Below, piece by piece: positions 9,096 through 17,813 of a DNA stretch of 64,000 bases. This stretch comes from Bifidobacterium breve (GTDB lineage: Bacteria > Actinomycetota > Actinomycetes > Nanopelagicales > Nanopelagicaceae): NCBI GenBank assembly GCA_945889195.1, contig CAMDBB010000002.1:1-64000 (forward strand), in the 5' to 3' direction. The notes under the pieces were generated by a model. The model saw nothing but the letters and a program-made list of their open reading frames with translations, had not been told where the DNA came from and ran no database searches. The translations under genes and the position numbers were made by a program. Within the stretch, counting starts at the first letter, position 1. Every line of letters begins with the position of its first letter.

Positions 9096-10178
9096 TTAAG
9101 CAAGACCTAACGCTTTAGCGGCAATCTTTGCATTGACAGGCACAATGACAGGCTTCTTTGCAGCCTCTAGCGCGTAAGGAATGTCTTTTAATCCATGTCC
9201 AGTCACTGTAATAACAATTGTCTTGTCCTTAGGCAACTTGCCCGCCTTCTTGTACTTGATCAAACCTGCAAGACCAGCAGCAGATGATGGCTCGACGAAG
9301 ATTCCTTCTTTCGCTGCAATTAAGCGGTATGCAGCCAAGATTTCGCGATCTGTTACTGAATCAATCACTCCGCCAGACATATCGCGAGCTTCTACCGCCT
9401 GCTGCCACGATGCTGGATTTCCAATACGAATCGCTGTTGCGATTGTCTCTGGGTTCTTAACAACTTTACCTTTAACGATAGGTGCAGCCCCTGCTGCTTG
9501 GAATCCGTACATCATCGGTAGCTTTGTTGATAGCCCATCCTTGTTGTACTCCTTGTAGCCCTTCCAGTATGCGGTGATGTTTCCAGCATTACCTACTGGA
9601 AGTGCGTGAATATCCGGTGCATCACCCAGCATGTCTACAACTTCAAAGCTTGCAGTCTTTTGGCCTTCGATACGAAATGGGTTAACTGAGTTAACCAGTG
9701 CTACTGGATAATTCTCTGAAAGTTCACGCGCAAGCGTTAGGCAATCATCAAAGTTTCCATTTACTTGCAAAATTGTTGAATCGTGAATTACTGCTTGCGC
9801 AAGTTTTCCCATTGCGATCTTGCCCTTGGGAATAAGAACTGCTGGACGCATTCCCGCCTTAACCGCATAAGCGGCAGCCGATGCTGAAGTGTTTCCAGTT
9901 GATGCGCAGATAACAGCCTTTGCGCCATCTTCGGCCGCCTTAGAAATCGCCATTGTCATTCCGCGATCTTTAAATGAACCTGTTGGATTTAGACCTTCGT
10001 ACTTGATCCAAACATTGTTGCCCAAAAGTTCAGAGAGATTGCATGCATAAATAAGTGGTGTCCCACCTTCACGAAGTGAGACGATGGGAGTTTTGGCAGA
10101 TACAGGCAAGCGATGGCGATATTCCTCAATAACTCCACGCCATTGATGCGCGCCACTCTTCTTTGAAAAGATTCCCAT
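9096..10178 (-). CDS. thrC: threonine synthase
   Basis: PLP enzyme (360 residues) that converts O-phosphohomoserine to threonine. The Schiff-base lysine is K70 in [12 protein letters not shown], the phosphate loop is [14 protein letters not shown], and the fold-type II pattern is kept throughout. This is the short actinobacterial form without the long N-terminal domain of the enterobacterial enzyme. Its ATG overlaps the hom stop by one base (TAATG), so the two are translationally coupled. Confidence 0.95.
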   Translation of the reverse strand: MGIFSKKSGAHQWRGVIEEYRHRLPVSAKTPIVSLREGGTPLIYACNLSELLGNNVWIKYEGLNPTGSFKDRGMTMAISKAAEDGAKAVICASTGNTSASAAAYAVKAGMRPAVLIPKGKIAMGKLAQAVIHDSTILQVNGNFDDCLTLARELSENYPVALVNSVNPFRIEGQKTASFEVVDMLGDAPDIHALPVGNAGNITAYWKGYKEYNKDGLSTKLPMMYGFQAAGAAPIVKGKVVKNPETIATAIRIGNPASWQQAVEARDMSGGVIDSVTDREILAAYRLIAAKEGIFVEPSSAAGLAGLIKYKKAGKLPKDKTIVITVTGHGLKDIPYALEAAKKPVIVPVNAKIAAKALGLA

Positions 10179-11473
10179 TACGCAATCGCTCCCTCAACGC
10201 GGATAACGCTAGAAATCTTATTGACGATTTCCATCTTCTTGAGAGCTTCGACGGTGGCTTTGAGCTCGCCTTCTGTTGCACGGTGGGTCACAATGATGAG
10301 TTCGGCATCGCTATCTCGGCCATTTTGATCAACAGTCTGAATAGAGACTCCTTGAGAAGCAAAACATTGTGCAATCGCAGCTAGAACGCCTGATTTATCT
10401 TCAACTTCAAGGCGAATAAGGAACTTAGTCTTAGTTGTTTCAATTGGGGCGATATCGCGATCGGCATAATCGGTCTCGCGCTGCCCAATCGAGTTAAGTG
10501 CAATATGGCGAGAAACAGCAACTATGTCACCCAAAATCGCAGATGCAGTTGGCTGGCCGCCAGCACCGCGTCCGTAGAACATAAGTGGGCCAGCTGATTC
10601 AGCTTCGACGAAGACTGCGTTAAAGGCATCTCGTACCGAAGCCAATGGATGGCTCTTATGAATCATCACTGGATGAACACGGACAGAGATTTCATCAGCA
10701 GGAGTAAGTTCAGAGATGGCTAGCAACTTAATGACGTGATCCATTGATTTAGCGATGGCAACATCTTCAAGAGTAATCTTTGAGATTCCTTCACGATACA
10801 CATCATCAACTGTGACGCGAGTATGGAAAGCCAAGCCAGAGAGAATCGCAGCCTTTGCTGCTGCATCGTAACCTTCGATATCTGCAGTTGGATCTGCCTC
10901 GGCATAACCTAACTTCTGCGCTTCTTTGAGGACATCGGCAAACTCACGATTGTCTTCATGCATCTTGGTAAGAATGTAATTTGTTGTGCCGTTGACAATT
11001 CCCATCAATCGAACAACATGGTCGCCAGCGAGTGAGTCACGGAGCGGGCGAATAATTGGAATCGCACCAGCTACAGAAGCTTCATAGTAAATATCTTCAC
11101 CCTTGGCATAGGCGGCGCTAAAGAGGTCTGCGCCATGGCTGGCGAGCAGCGCTTTATTAGCAGTCACAATTGATTTGCGATTATTGATTGCCAGCAGAGC
11201 TAACTCGCGCGCTGGTTCTATACCGCCCATAACCTCAACGATGAGATCAATCTCTGGATCATTAACAATAGAAAATGGATCAGTGGTGAACAACGCTGGG
11301 TCAAGACCTTCGTAAGGTTTGATGGTGCGCACCGCAATACGCGCCAATTCAATCTTTACACCGGCTCGAGTTGATAACTCTTCAGTATCTGCCAGCAGCA
11401 GGCGAGCTACCTGGCTACCAACAACGCCGCAGCCGAGCATGCCGATACGAACTGGTTTATCTGCGGGGCTCAT
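10178..11473 (-). CDS. hom: homoserine dehydrogenase with C-terminal ACT domain
   Basis: NAD(P)-dependent reduction of aspartate semialdehyde to homoserine (431 residues). The Rossmann motif is [16 protein letters not shown], the catalytic region contains [14 protein letters not shown] and [20 protein letters not shown], and a C-terminal ACT domain (about 350-425, [20 protein letters not shown]) suggests threonine feedback control. It is monofunctional, with no fused aspartokinase. It lies 4 bp downstream of lysA. Confidence 0.96.
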   Translation of the reverse strand: MSPADKPVRIGMLGCGVVGSQVARLLLADTEELSTRAGVKIELARIAVRTIKPYEGLDPALFTTDPFSIVNDPEIDLIVEVMGGIEPARELALLAINNRKSIVTANKALLASHGADLFSAAYAKGEDIYYEASVAGAIPIIRPLRDSLAGDHVVRLMGIVNGTTNYILTKMHEDNREFADVLKEAQKLGYAEADPTADIEGYDAAAKAAILSGLAFHTRVTVDDVYREGISKITLEDVAIAKSMDHVIKLLAISELTPADEISVRVHPVMIHKSHPLASVRDAFNAVFVEAESAGPLMFYGRGAGGQPTASAILGDIVAVSRHIALNSIGQRETDYADRDIAPIETTKTKFLIRLEVEDKSGVLAAIAQCFASQGVSIQTVDQNGRDSDAELIIVTHRATEGELKATVEALKKMEIVNKISSVIRVEGAIA

Positions 11474-11477
11474 AAAC

Positions 11478-12794
11478 CTATTCTTTCACATCAAGGGCGA
11501 GTAAATCTTCCTCATTCTCTCGACGCACAATTACGCGGGCTTTTCCATCTTTTACTGCAACAACTGGTGGTCTAGGCACGTGGTTGTAATTACTTGCCAT
11601 GCTGCGGCCATATGCGCCAGTGGCGGGTGTTGCAATCAAATCTCCAGGGGCAATATCTGCAGGTAGTTGGATTTCATTGATAATGATGTCACCCGTCTCG
11701 CAATGTTTTCCAACGAGGCGAGAAAGAGTCAGCGGTGCGCTACTGACACGTTGTGCAATTACTGCTGTGTATTCGGCGTCGTAAAGTGCAGTACGAGCAT
11801 TGTCACTCATGCCTCCATCAACTGAAACATATTTACGAACGGTGCCTGCGCTGACCACTACATCTTTTACGGTTCCAACTTCATAGAGAGTGAACATGGT
11901 CGGCCCAACAATGTTTCGACCCGGCTCTAATGAAATCAACGGAATCAGCAGAGAGTACTTCTTGCAGGCAGCATCGACTGCTTTGCGAATCGCAGGCAGA
12001 ACATCGCTCGGTTCAACTGTTACATCACCGCTGACATAGGCAATGCCAAATCCCCCACCAAGATCAAGCTCTGGAAGTTCAACCTTGTACTCATCACGAT
12101 ACCTACCCATAAATTCCATGAGGCGATCGGTGGCAATCTCGTGCGCATCTGAACCAAATATTTGAGAACCGATATGGCAGTGCACGCCGCGCAGTTCTAG
12201 CTCAGGATGTTCTTGCACTTTCAGCACAGCTTGCCAGGCAGCCCCAGAAGCAATCGAGAAACCAAACTTCACATCTTCATGTGCGGTAGAAATCTTCTCG
12301 TGTGTGTGAGCCTCAATTCCCGGGGTAAGCCTGAGCATGACCGCTTGGCGCTTTCCATGTTTCTTGGCAGCTGTGGCAACTCTTTCGATTTCAAAGAGTG
12401 AATCCATCACAATAGTTTTGACGCCTGCAACGACAGCACGATCAATCTCAGCTACCGACTTATTGTTTCCATGCACTTCAATACGTGCGGGGTTGATGCC
12501 ACCAGCGAGGGCGACGGCTAGTTCGCCACCTGTGCACACATCAATTCCGATTCCAATTTCTTCAATCCAATGGGCAACTGCAGTGCTGATAAATGATTTA
12601 GCTGCATAAAAGATTGTTCCGGCGTGGTCGCCAAACTCATCACGGAGACCATTATTCCAAGCAAGTGCACGCGACTTAAATGCATTTTCATCCAAAAAGA
12701 AAGCAGGGGTACCAAATTCTTGCGCCAACTTTGCTGCAGGAATTCCTGACAGATGAAGAACTCCAGATTCAAATGAGACGTTCTTCGACCACAT
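11478..12794 (-). CDS. lysA: diaminopimelate decarboxylase
   Basis: Last step of lysine synthesis: meso-diaminopimelate to lysine with PLP (438 residues). Alanine-racemase-like barrel with the PLP lysine in FYAAKSFIS, then GVHCHIGSQI, ELDLGGGFGIAY, EPGRNIVGP and the substrate-binding CETGDII. It follows argS by 2 bp and precedes hom, the standard actinobacterial argS-lysA-hom order. Confidence 0.96.
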   Translation of the reverse strand: MWSKNVSFESGVLHLSGIPAAKLAQEFGTPAFFLDENAFKSRALAWNNGLRDEFGDHAGTIFYAAKSFISTAVAHWIEEIGIGIDVCTGGELAVALAGGINPARIEVHGNNKSVAEIDRAVVAGVKTIVMDSLFEIERVATAAKKHGKRQAVMLRLTPGIEAHTHEKISTAHEDVKFGFSIASGAAWQAVLKVQEHPELELRGVHCHIGSQIFGSDAHEIATDRLMEFMGRYRDEYKVELPELDLGGGFGIAYVSGDVTVEPSDVLPAIRKAVDAACKKYSLLIPLISLEPGRNIVGPTMFTLYEVGTVKDVVVSAGTVRKYVSVDGGMSDNARTALYDAEYTAVIAQRVSSAPLTLSRLVGKHCETGDIIINEIQLPADIAPGDLIATPATGAYGRSMASNYNHVPRPPVVAVKDGKARVIVRRENEEDLLALDVKE

Positions 12795-12796
12795 AG

Positions 12797-14446
12797 TTAC
12801 ATCCTCTCCGGTGCGCTGACGCCTAAGAGATCAAGACCATTTGCTAAGACCTGCATTGTTGCAGCGCACAGTGCAGCGCGGGCCGAGTGAACTGCCGTTG
12901 CGGCTTCATCACCCAGTGGCAGAACGCGGCAATCGGCATAGAAGCCGTGATAAACGCCAGCTAGCTCTTCCAGGTAGCGAGCAACGCGGTGTGGTTCGCG
13001 AAATTCAGCAGCGCTTGCAACAACGCGGGGATATTCGGCAAGGGCACCTAGTAACTCGTTTTCGCGATTGTGTATTAATTGCGTTGGATCGAAGGTGTCG
13101 AGCTCTGCGCCGATTTTAAGTTCTTGCGCACTACGCAGTACCGCTGCAATACGCGCATGCGCATACTGCACGTAGTAGACGGGATTCTCGTTGGTGTTAC
13201 GACGTAAAACATCAACATCCATCACCATCGGAGTATCTACCGGATAGCGAATGAGGGTGTAGCGAGCAGCATCTACGCCAACTTTTTCAACAAGTTCTTC
13301 AAGAGTGATAATGGTTCCAGCGCGCTTAGAAAGTTTAAGTTCTTCGCCACCTTCCATGATCTTTACCAATTGGCCAATCATGATTTCGACGTTGTATTCA
13401 GGGTTATCCCCCGCACAAGCAGCGGTGGCTTTGAGGCGGTGGATATAGCCATGATGATCTGCGCCCAACATGTAGATGCAGATATCAAAACCACGTTCGC
13501 GCTTATTGATGTAATAAGCAGTATCTGATGCGAAGTAGGTAAGGGCGCCATCTTCTTTAACAATCACGCGATCTTTATCATCACCGAAATCTGTTGTGCG
13601 CAGCCAGACTGCACCAGCTTCTTCAAAGACATGGCCCTGCGAGCGCAACTTTTCTAGGCCGTGCTCGACCGCACCTGATTCATGGAGAGAGCGTTCAGAG
13701 AACCAGACATCAAAAGTTGTATGGAAAGTTTCAAGAACGCGCTGTTGTTGCGCCAATTGAACTTTATAGGCAGCTTCACGAAATTCCTCTGACGTAGCAA
13801 TCTTGGGATTGGCTGCAACAACCTCTTTCGCCAGATCTGTAATGTAATTTCCTTGGTAGCCATCCTCTGGAATCGGTTGGCCAGTTGCAGCAGCCTGTAC
13901 TGATTGCCCAAAGAGATCCATCTGGCGACCGCGATCATTGATATAAAACTCGCGCGTTACTGCCGCTCCTGCGGCGCTCAGTACTCGACCAAGGGCATCT
14001 CCGACCGCCGCCCAACGCGTATGTCCCAAGTGCAATGGGCCAGTTGGATTTGCGCTAATGAATTCGAGATTGATTGCGACTCCATGTAAAGCCTTGCCTC
14101 GACCGTACTCCTTCTTCTTTGTAAGAATTGTCCGTACGAGTTCTGCCTGTGTTGCGCGGTTAAGTGTGATGTTGATAAATCCTGGGCCGGCAATATCCAC
14201 CGCGCTCACACCAGCAATCTTTGCAATCTCTAGCTGTAAGACCGCCGCAACATCTCTTGGGCTCTTGCCCGCCTCTTTTGCCAATTGCAGCGCAATCGAA
14301 GTGGCGTAATCGCCATGGTCTCGGTTCTTGGGGCGCTCAAGGGTGATGGATGCAGGAACTTGACCTGTGAAGCCCGCGGCGGCGAAGGCGCGCGCAACTG
14401 CCGCCTGTACATCGGCCGAGAGTTGATCTGTAAGCGAGGCTTCCAC
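12797..14446 (-). CDS. argS: arginyl-tRNA synthetase
   Basis: Class I aminoacyl-tRNA synthetase (549 residues). It has the N-terminal Add-1 domain, the HIGH-type motif as HLGH in NPTGPLHLGHTRWAAVGDA, the KMSKS-type loop as KLSKRAGTII, and an all-alpha anticodon-binding C-terminal domain. It heads the argS-lysA-hom-thrC-thrB run on the minus strand. Its start is 78 bp from tRNA-Leu, which runs the other way. Confidence 0.96.
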   Translation of the reverse strand: MEASLTDQLSADVQAAVARAFAAAGFTGQVPASITLERPKNRDHGDYATSIALQLAKEAGKSPRDVAAVLQLEIAKIAGVSAVDIAGPGFINITLNRATQAELVRTILTKKKEYGRGKALHGVAINLEFISANPTGPLHLGHTRWAAVGDALGRVLSAAGAAVTREFYINDRGRQMDLFGQSVQAAATGQPIPEDGYQGNYITDLAKEVVAANPKIATSEEFREAAYKVQLAQQQRVLETFHTTFDVWFSERSLHESGAVEHGLEKLRSQGHVFEEAGAVWLRTTDFGDDKDRVIVKEDGALTYFASDTAYYINKRERGFDICIYMLGADHHGYIHRLKATAACAGDNPEYNVEIMIGQLVKIMEGGEELKLSKRAGTIITLEELVEKVGVDAARYTLIRYPVDTPMVMDVDVLRRNTNENPVYYVQYAHARIAAVLRSAQELKIGAELDTFDPTQLIHNRENELLGALAEYPRVVASAAEFREPHRVARYLEELAGVYHGFYADCRVLPLGDEAATAVHSARAALCAATMQVLANGLDLLGVSAPERM

Positions 14447-14484
14447 TTGGCAAGGTTAGCGGTTCACCTTCACGGCAGGAGAGT

Positions 14485-14514
14485 TTGTTACTTGTGCAGT
14501 ACTACCTCTAATCT
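14485..14514 (+). promoter_or_regulatory. candidate promoter for tRNA-Leu
   Basis: TTGTTA at 14485-14490 and TAATCT at 14509-14514 with an 18-base spacer; the -10 ends ten bases before the tRNA 5' end. The -10 match is poor, so this is a weak positional assignment. Confidence 0.3.
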
Positions 14515-14524
14515 TGGCCATGCC

Positions 14525-14606
14525 GCGGGAGTGGTGAAATGGCAGACACGCAAGTCTTAGGAACTTGTGCTCCGGCGTGCGGGTTCAAGTCCCGCCTCCC
14601 GCACCA
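14525..14606 (+). tRNA. tRNA-Leu (UAG anticodon)
   Basis: Class II tRNA. The acceptor stem GCGGGAG (14525-14531) pairs with CTCCCGC (14596-14602). The anticodon stem CAAGT/ACTTG encloses the loop CTTAGGA with anticodon TAG. There is an extended variable arm and a T arm with GGTTCAAGTCC. The discriminator A is followed by an encoded CCA. The TAG anticodon in a long-variable-arm tRNA identifies leucine. Confidence 0.95.
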
Positions 14607-14629
14607 AAATTTACGATTGACTTACCTCT

Positions 14630-14962
14630 ATGGCTAAACAGTCTCCAGCAAAAGCGAAGAAGCTGCGGGGCGAAGCCATGCGCGCTGCAGCAGAGCGCAG
14701 AGCCGCAAAAGCTGCATCTCGATGCGAAGTAACTCGAGGAGAAGTTGATCTCGATGCTTACGCGCAAGTTGATGGCGTTTGGCGCGAACTTGGTTTGGCG
14801 GCGCCCGCGCGTAGAGCCCTGATTGATGATGGGTACTACAAGTTGAGCGACCTACGGAAAACATCTCTCGATGCCATTAAGGATCTCCACGGTATGGGAC
14901 CAAATGCCATTCGCATTATCACGAGCGCTATGAAGAAGGCTGATCTCTCTTTTAGAAAGTGA
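14630..14962 (+). CDS. small helix-hairpin-helix / alpha-CTD-like nucleic-acid-binding protein
   Basis: A 110-residue protein. Residues 1-40 are basic and alanine-rich (AKQSPAKAKKLRGEAMRAAAER). Residues about 52-108 match the helix-hairpin-helix pattern of the RNA polymerase alpha C-terminal domain: LGLAAPARRALIDDGYYKLSDLRK followed by LHGMGPNAIRII. Such stand-alone domains bind DNA or RNA non-specifically or act as accessory factors; the role here is unknown. It begins 23 bp after tRNA-Leu and may share its transcript. Confidence 0.7.
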   Translation: MAKQSPAKAKKLRGEAMRAAAERRAAKAASRCEVTRGEVDLDAYAQVDGVWRELGLAAPARRALIDDGYYKLSDLRKTSLDAIKDLHGMGPNAIRIITSAMKKADLSFRK

Positions 14963-15020
14963 ACCTGCAAGTTCTTTGCAAAGAAGACTCAACTGCAATT
15001 TTCCATTTGCGCATCGGTTG

Positions 15021-15026
15021 TATAAA
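15021..15026 (+). promoter_or_regulatory. candidate -10 element of the metY transcript
   Basis: TATAAA sits seven bases before the first paired base of the SAM-IV aptamer, so transcription would start at the riboswitch 5' end. No good -35 is visible; TTTCCA (15000-15005) is the nearest candidate, with a short 15-base spacer. Confidence 0.35.
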
Positions 15027-15032
15027 GTTTGT

Positions 15033-15116
15033 CTTGTTCACGAGTTCTACGTATTAGCCCCGGCTCAGTAGACGGCAACCCTCCACCGCGGTGGGGTGCT
15101 CCGGGTGACGAACAGG
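15033..15116 (+). promoter_or_regulatory. SAM-IV riboswitch aptamer
   Basis: The segment CCCCGGCTCAGTAGACGGCA, then ACCCTCCACCGCGGTGGGGT and GCTCCGGGTGACGAACAGG, follows the SAM-IV consensus known from actinobacteria. The closing helix P1 is seven pairs: CTTGTTC (15033-15039) with GAACAGG (15110-15116). SAM-IV elements control methionine and SAM synthesis genes, and the gene 78 bp downstream is metY. High SAM is expected to lower metY expression. Confidence 0.88.
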
Positions 15117-15146
15117 TCAGGAAACTGGCAAGTGCGGTTGATACAC

Positions 15147-15192
15147 ATATCTCTCACTCGCCATCGACTGACACCTACTGCGATGGAGATAT
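15147..15192 (+). promoter_or_regulatory. hairpin that can mask the metY ribosome binding site
   Basis: ATATCTC (15147-15153) is complementary to GAGATAT (15186-15192), and CCATCG (15161-15166) to CGATGG (15181-15186). Both pairings use the GGAG at 15185-15188 that should be the metY Shine-Dalgarno sequence. The hairpin has no T-run, so translational control fits better than termination. Which state SAM favours is inferred. Confidence 0.55.
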
Positions 15193-15194
15193 AA

Positions 15195-16508
15195 ATGTCT
15201 AATAACTGGTCTTTTGAAACTCTGCAGATTCATGCAGGGCAAACCGCCGATCCAACTACTGGAGCTCGTGCACTGCCGCTGTATCAAACCACTGCATATC
15301 AATTCCGCGATACAACGCATGCGGCTAATCTCTTTGGCTTAGCAGAGCTTGGAAATATCTACACCCGCATCATGAATCCAACTCAAGATGCTGTTGAACA
15401 GAGATTGGCTGCCCTCGAAGGCGGTGTTGCTGCACTCCTTCTCGCGTCAGGATCTGCTGCGACAACTTTTGCAGTTCTCAACGTCGCCGAAGCTGGCGAC
15501 CACATTGTTTCCAGCCCAAGTCTTTACGGTGGAACTTACAATCTCTTCCATTACACGCTGCCAAAGTTCGGTGTTGAGGTCACATTCGTCGAAGATCCAA
15601 GTGATCCAGAGTCTTGGAAGAGGGCGGTAAAGCCAAATACCAAGGCTTTCTTCGGCGAGACTATTGCTAATCCAAAGAATGAAATCCTTGATATCAAAGC
15701 GATTGCTGATGTTGCTCACTCTGTTGGTGTTCCACTTATTGTTGATAACACCGTTGCGACACCATACCTAATTAAGCCAATCGAATTCGGCGCCGATGTT
15801 GTAGTCCACTCAGCGACTAAATTCTTATCAGGCCATGGAAATGCTGTAGTGGGAGCAATCATTGACGCGGGCAAGTTCGATTATGCCAAGTATCAAGATC
15901 GCTTCCCAGGATTTAATCAGCCAGACCCTAGCTATCACGGCCTTGTGTACGCACAAGCTCTCGGCGTTGGTTCTGCATTTGGTGCGAACTTGTCATACAT
16001 CTTCAAGATTCGCTTGCAGCTTCTCCGCGATGTAGGAGCTGCAGTTTCACCATTTAACGCATGGTTACTTGCGCAAGGTCTTGAAACTCTCTCACTACGA
16101 ATCGAACGCCACATTGAGAATGCGAAGGCGGTAGCAACATGGCTAGAAGCTCATCCCGATGTAGAGAAAGTTAACTACGCAGCCTTGAAATCTTCACCGT
16201 GGAATGCGCTGGCGACCAAGTATGCGCCTAAGGGGCCTGGAGCTGTTCTCTCATTCGAGCTCAAGGGTGGGGTCGAAGCGGGTAAGAAGTTTGTCGAATC
16301 TCTAGTCCTCTTTAGCCATGTGGCAAATATTGGTGATGTGCGTTCGCTCGTGATCCACCCTGCGACCACAACTCACTCTCAGCTATCACCAGCAGAGCAG
16401 TTAGAGGCTGGTGTTACTCCAGGACTAGTGCGCTTAAGCCTTGGCCTAGAAAATATCGAAGATATCAAGGCTGATCTACAGATTGGCTTTACTGCAGCGA
16501 AAGGTTGA
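15195..16508 (+). CDS. metY: O-acetylhomoserine (thiol)-lyase / aminocarboxypropyltransferase
   Basis: Cys/Met-metabolism PLP enzyme (437 residues) that makes homocysteine from O-acetylhomoserine and sulfide. It begins WSFETLQIHAGQTADPTTGA. The PLP lysine is K209 in VVHSATKFLSGHGN, with YTRIMNPTQDAVEQRLAALEGG upstream and VIHPATTTHSQL near the end, all typical of the long MetY group rather than MetB. It is preceded by a SAM-IV riboswitch. A metX acetyltransferase is not in the window. Confidence 0.94.
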   Translation: MSNNWSFETLQIHAGQTADPTTGARALPLYQTTAYQFRDTTHAANLFGLAELGNIYTRIMNPTQDAVEQRLAALEGGVAALLLASGSAATTFAVLNVAEAGDHIVSSPSLYGGTYNLFHYTLPKFGVEVTFVEDPSDPESWKRAVKPNTKAFFGETIANPKNEILDIKAIADVAHSVGVPLIVDNTVATPYLIKPIEFGADVVVHSATKFLSGHGNAVVGAIIDAGKFDYAKYQDRFPGFNQPDPSYHGLVYAQALGVGSAFGANLSYIFKIRLQLLRDVGAAVSPFNAWLLAQGLETLSLRIERHIENAKAVATWLEAHPDVEKVNYAALKSSPWNALATKYAPKGPGAVLSFELKGGVEAGKKFVESLVLFSHVANIGDVRSLVIHPATTTHSQLSPAEQLEAGVTPGLVRLSLGLENIEDIKADLQIGFTAAKG

Positions 16509-16512
16509 TTAC

Positions 16513-16764
16513 TTACAGAATAAAACTGTAGAGAAGTAACAGGCCGCCGCCAGCGATAGTAATCGCAGCGGCGGTCTGTCTTTGTAGCAAGCGCTTTCCA
16601 AATCCAGTAAATGAAATTGCGAAGAGCAAAGCGCCCGGAATGATTAAGACCAAACTCTTGGAGAGATTTGAGTCGGCGCCGGTTTGATAACGCAAATTGA
16701 TAAGACCGGCAGCTAGGGCAGCGTAGGCGCCCATTCTGTAATTGTTAATGCGTTGCGTATTCAT
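16513..16764 (-). CDS. small membrane protein, unknown
   Basis: An 83-residue protein with three hydrophobic stretches (about 11-24, 38-53 and 65-82) and the short N terminus MNTQRINNYR. I do not recognise the family; EamA-like or ATP-synthase-I-like small proteins were considered without support. Its stop lies 4 bp from the convergent metY stop, and it is downstream of the actinorhodopsin gene with a terminator hairpin between them. Confidence 0.5.
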   Translation of the reverse strand: MNTQRINNYRMGAYAALAAGLINLRYQTGADSNLSKSLVLIIPGALLFAISFTGFGKRLLQRQTAAAITIAGGGLLLLYSFIL

Positions 16765-16781
16765 AGTGCGAGTGTAAAGCA

Positions 16782-16809
16782 GAAGGGCGCCGGTTTCCCG
16801 ACGCCCTTC
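16782..16809 (-). terminator. probable terminator of the actinorhodopsin gene
   Basis: Hairpin on the minus strand with arms GAAGGGCG and CGCCCTTC around an inner CGG/CCG pair and a short loop, 18 bp after the rhodopsin stop. The following tract is only TGCTTT, so termination may be partial and allow read-through into the small membrane gene. Confidence 0.55.
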
Positions 16810-16827
16810 CGTTACTTACCTTTGTAC

Positions 16828-17589
16828 TTAGTGATCTGCTGCCATGCCTTCAGCATGTGACTTCATGCGTGCAATCTTCAAGATTGTTAGACCGAATACG
16901 CACTTCGCTAGAACGTCAGCGATTGAGTATCCAACCTGAATTGCTACGAATGATGATGCTGATTCATCACCAACGATGTTGAAGATATACGCGATTGGAT
17001 AGACACCCCATGTTGCGATAAGAAGAAGACGTAGACGTCCTACAGTCTCTGCAACGCCAGCTGGCTGGCGATCGAGTGACTTACCAAGCTCTACGAAGAG
17101 TACGTAGAGGATGTAGATGAATGGGATTGTTGAAAGAACTCCGTAGAGAACCTGTGTGTTCTGGTCTGTTGAAATTTCACCTGGGTAACCAAGTGCGATC
17201 ATCGCAGCTGCTGCTGGAACCAGACGCATGATGAGTGACTTAGCAACTGCTGCTGCAAGTGCTAGTACTGCAATAACTTCTACGAGTAGAAGTGGAACTG
17301 TGAGTAGCCAGTCAACGTAGCGGTATGCCTCGTTAAATGCACCCTGCTCACCTGAAACATTTACAACCATTCCTTCTGAAGATTCAGTGAATGAGTTGAA
17401 GATGCGCCAGTAGTGGTACGCCGCAATGAATGTAACCATTGATGACATAACGAGCGCGTTACGGTACTTAGGTAGAACTCTTGACTGTGACACCAATGTG
17501 TATACGGTGCAAGCAAGCATCGAAATTAAAGCAAATGAGAACACCGCGTAAACGAGGTTCCATTGGTTGCTATCGAGTGTTACTGACAT
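16828..17589 (-). CDS. actR: actinorhodopsin, light-driven proton pump
   Basis: Seven-helix retinal protein of 253 residues from the ATG at 17589, which has GGAGG eight bases upstream. The retinal lysine is K229 (DVLAKCVFG). Helix C, RYVDWLLTVPLLLVEV, carries the proton acceptor D93, T97 and the donor E104, which is the D-T-E set of outward proton pumps. H59 in helix B matches the His that pairs with the acceptor in proteorhodopsin. L101 is at the spectral tuning site and predicts green absorption. The frame stays open upstream to a TTG at 17727. No retinal or carotenoid genes are in the window. Confidence 0.95.
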   Translation of the reverse strand: MSVTLDSNQWNLVYAVFSFALISMLACTVYTLVSQSRVLPKYRNALVMSSMVTFIAAYHYWRIFNSFTESSEGMVVNVSGEQGAFNEAYRYVDWLLTVPLLLVEVIAVLALAAAVAKSLIMRLVPAAAAMIALGYPGEISTDQNTQVLYGVLSTIPFIYILYVLFVELGKSLDRQPAGVAETVGRLRLLLIATWGVYPIAYIFNIVGDESASSFVAIQVGYSIADVLAKCVFGLTILKIARMKSHAEGMAADH

Positions 17590-17727
17590 GTAGTAAGCCT
17601 CCGTGAGAGCTGTTTCAGTCCGAGCCGGTCGGCCCGTTCCGTTCAGAAACCTATGGAGACCTCGAGGAGCTCCAGCGACCCTGACCCGATAAGTGTGAAC
17701 CTGATGCGGTCGATTTGCACCTACCAA
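17590..17727 (-). other. GC-rich actinorhodopsin leader with an in-frame upstream start
   Basis: 138 bp directly upstream of actR read open in frame, from a TTG at 17727 that has AGGAG eight bases before it. The segment is clearly richer in GC than its surroundings and holds a hairpin with arms CGGGCC and GGCTCG, the palindromes GGAGCTCC and CTCGAG, and a CCTC able to pair with the GGAGG of actR. It may be a structured 5' leader, a leader peptide, or a 46-residue N-terminal extension. The encoded residues are Arg-rich and unlike a rhodopsin N terminus. Confidence 0.45.
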
Positions 17728-17813
17728 TTGTGTTTCTCCTGTGAAATTTTCTCTACTCGAGCGTTAATTTGGGGAGAAAACGGACATTTAAACTCTGTGA
17801 GTACCCTTACCGG

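Noticed and set aside
16509-16539. Imperfect inverted repeat between metY and the small membrane gene
   Set aside because: The stem is interrupted by a four-base bulge, has low GC and no T-run, and it runs into the 3' end of the membrane gene; too weak to call a terminator.
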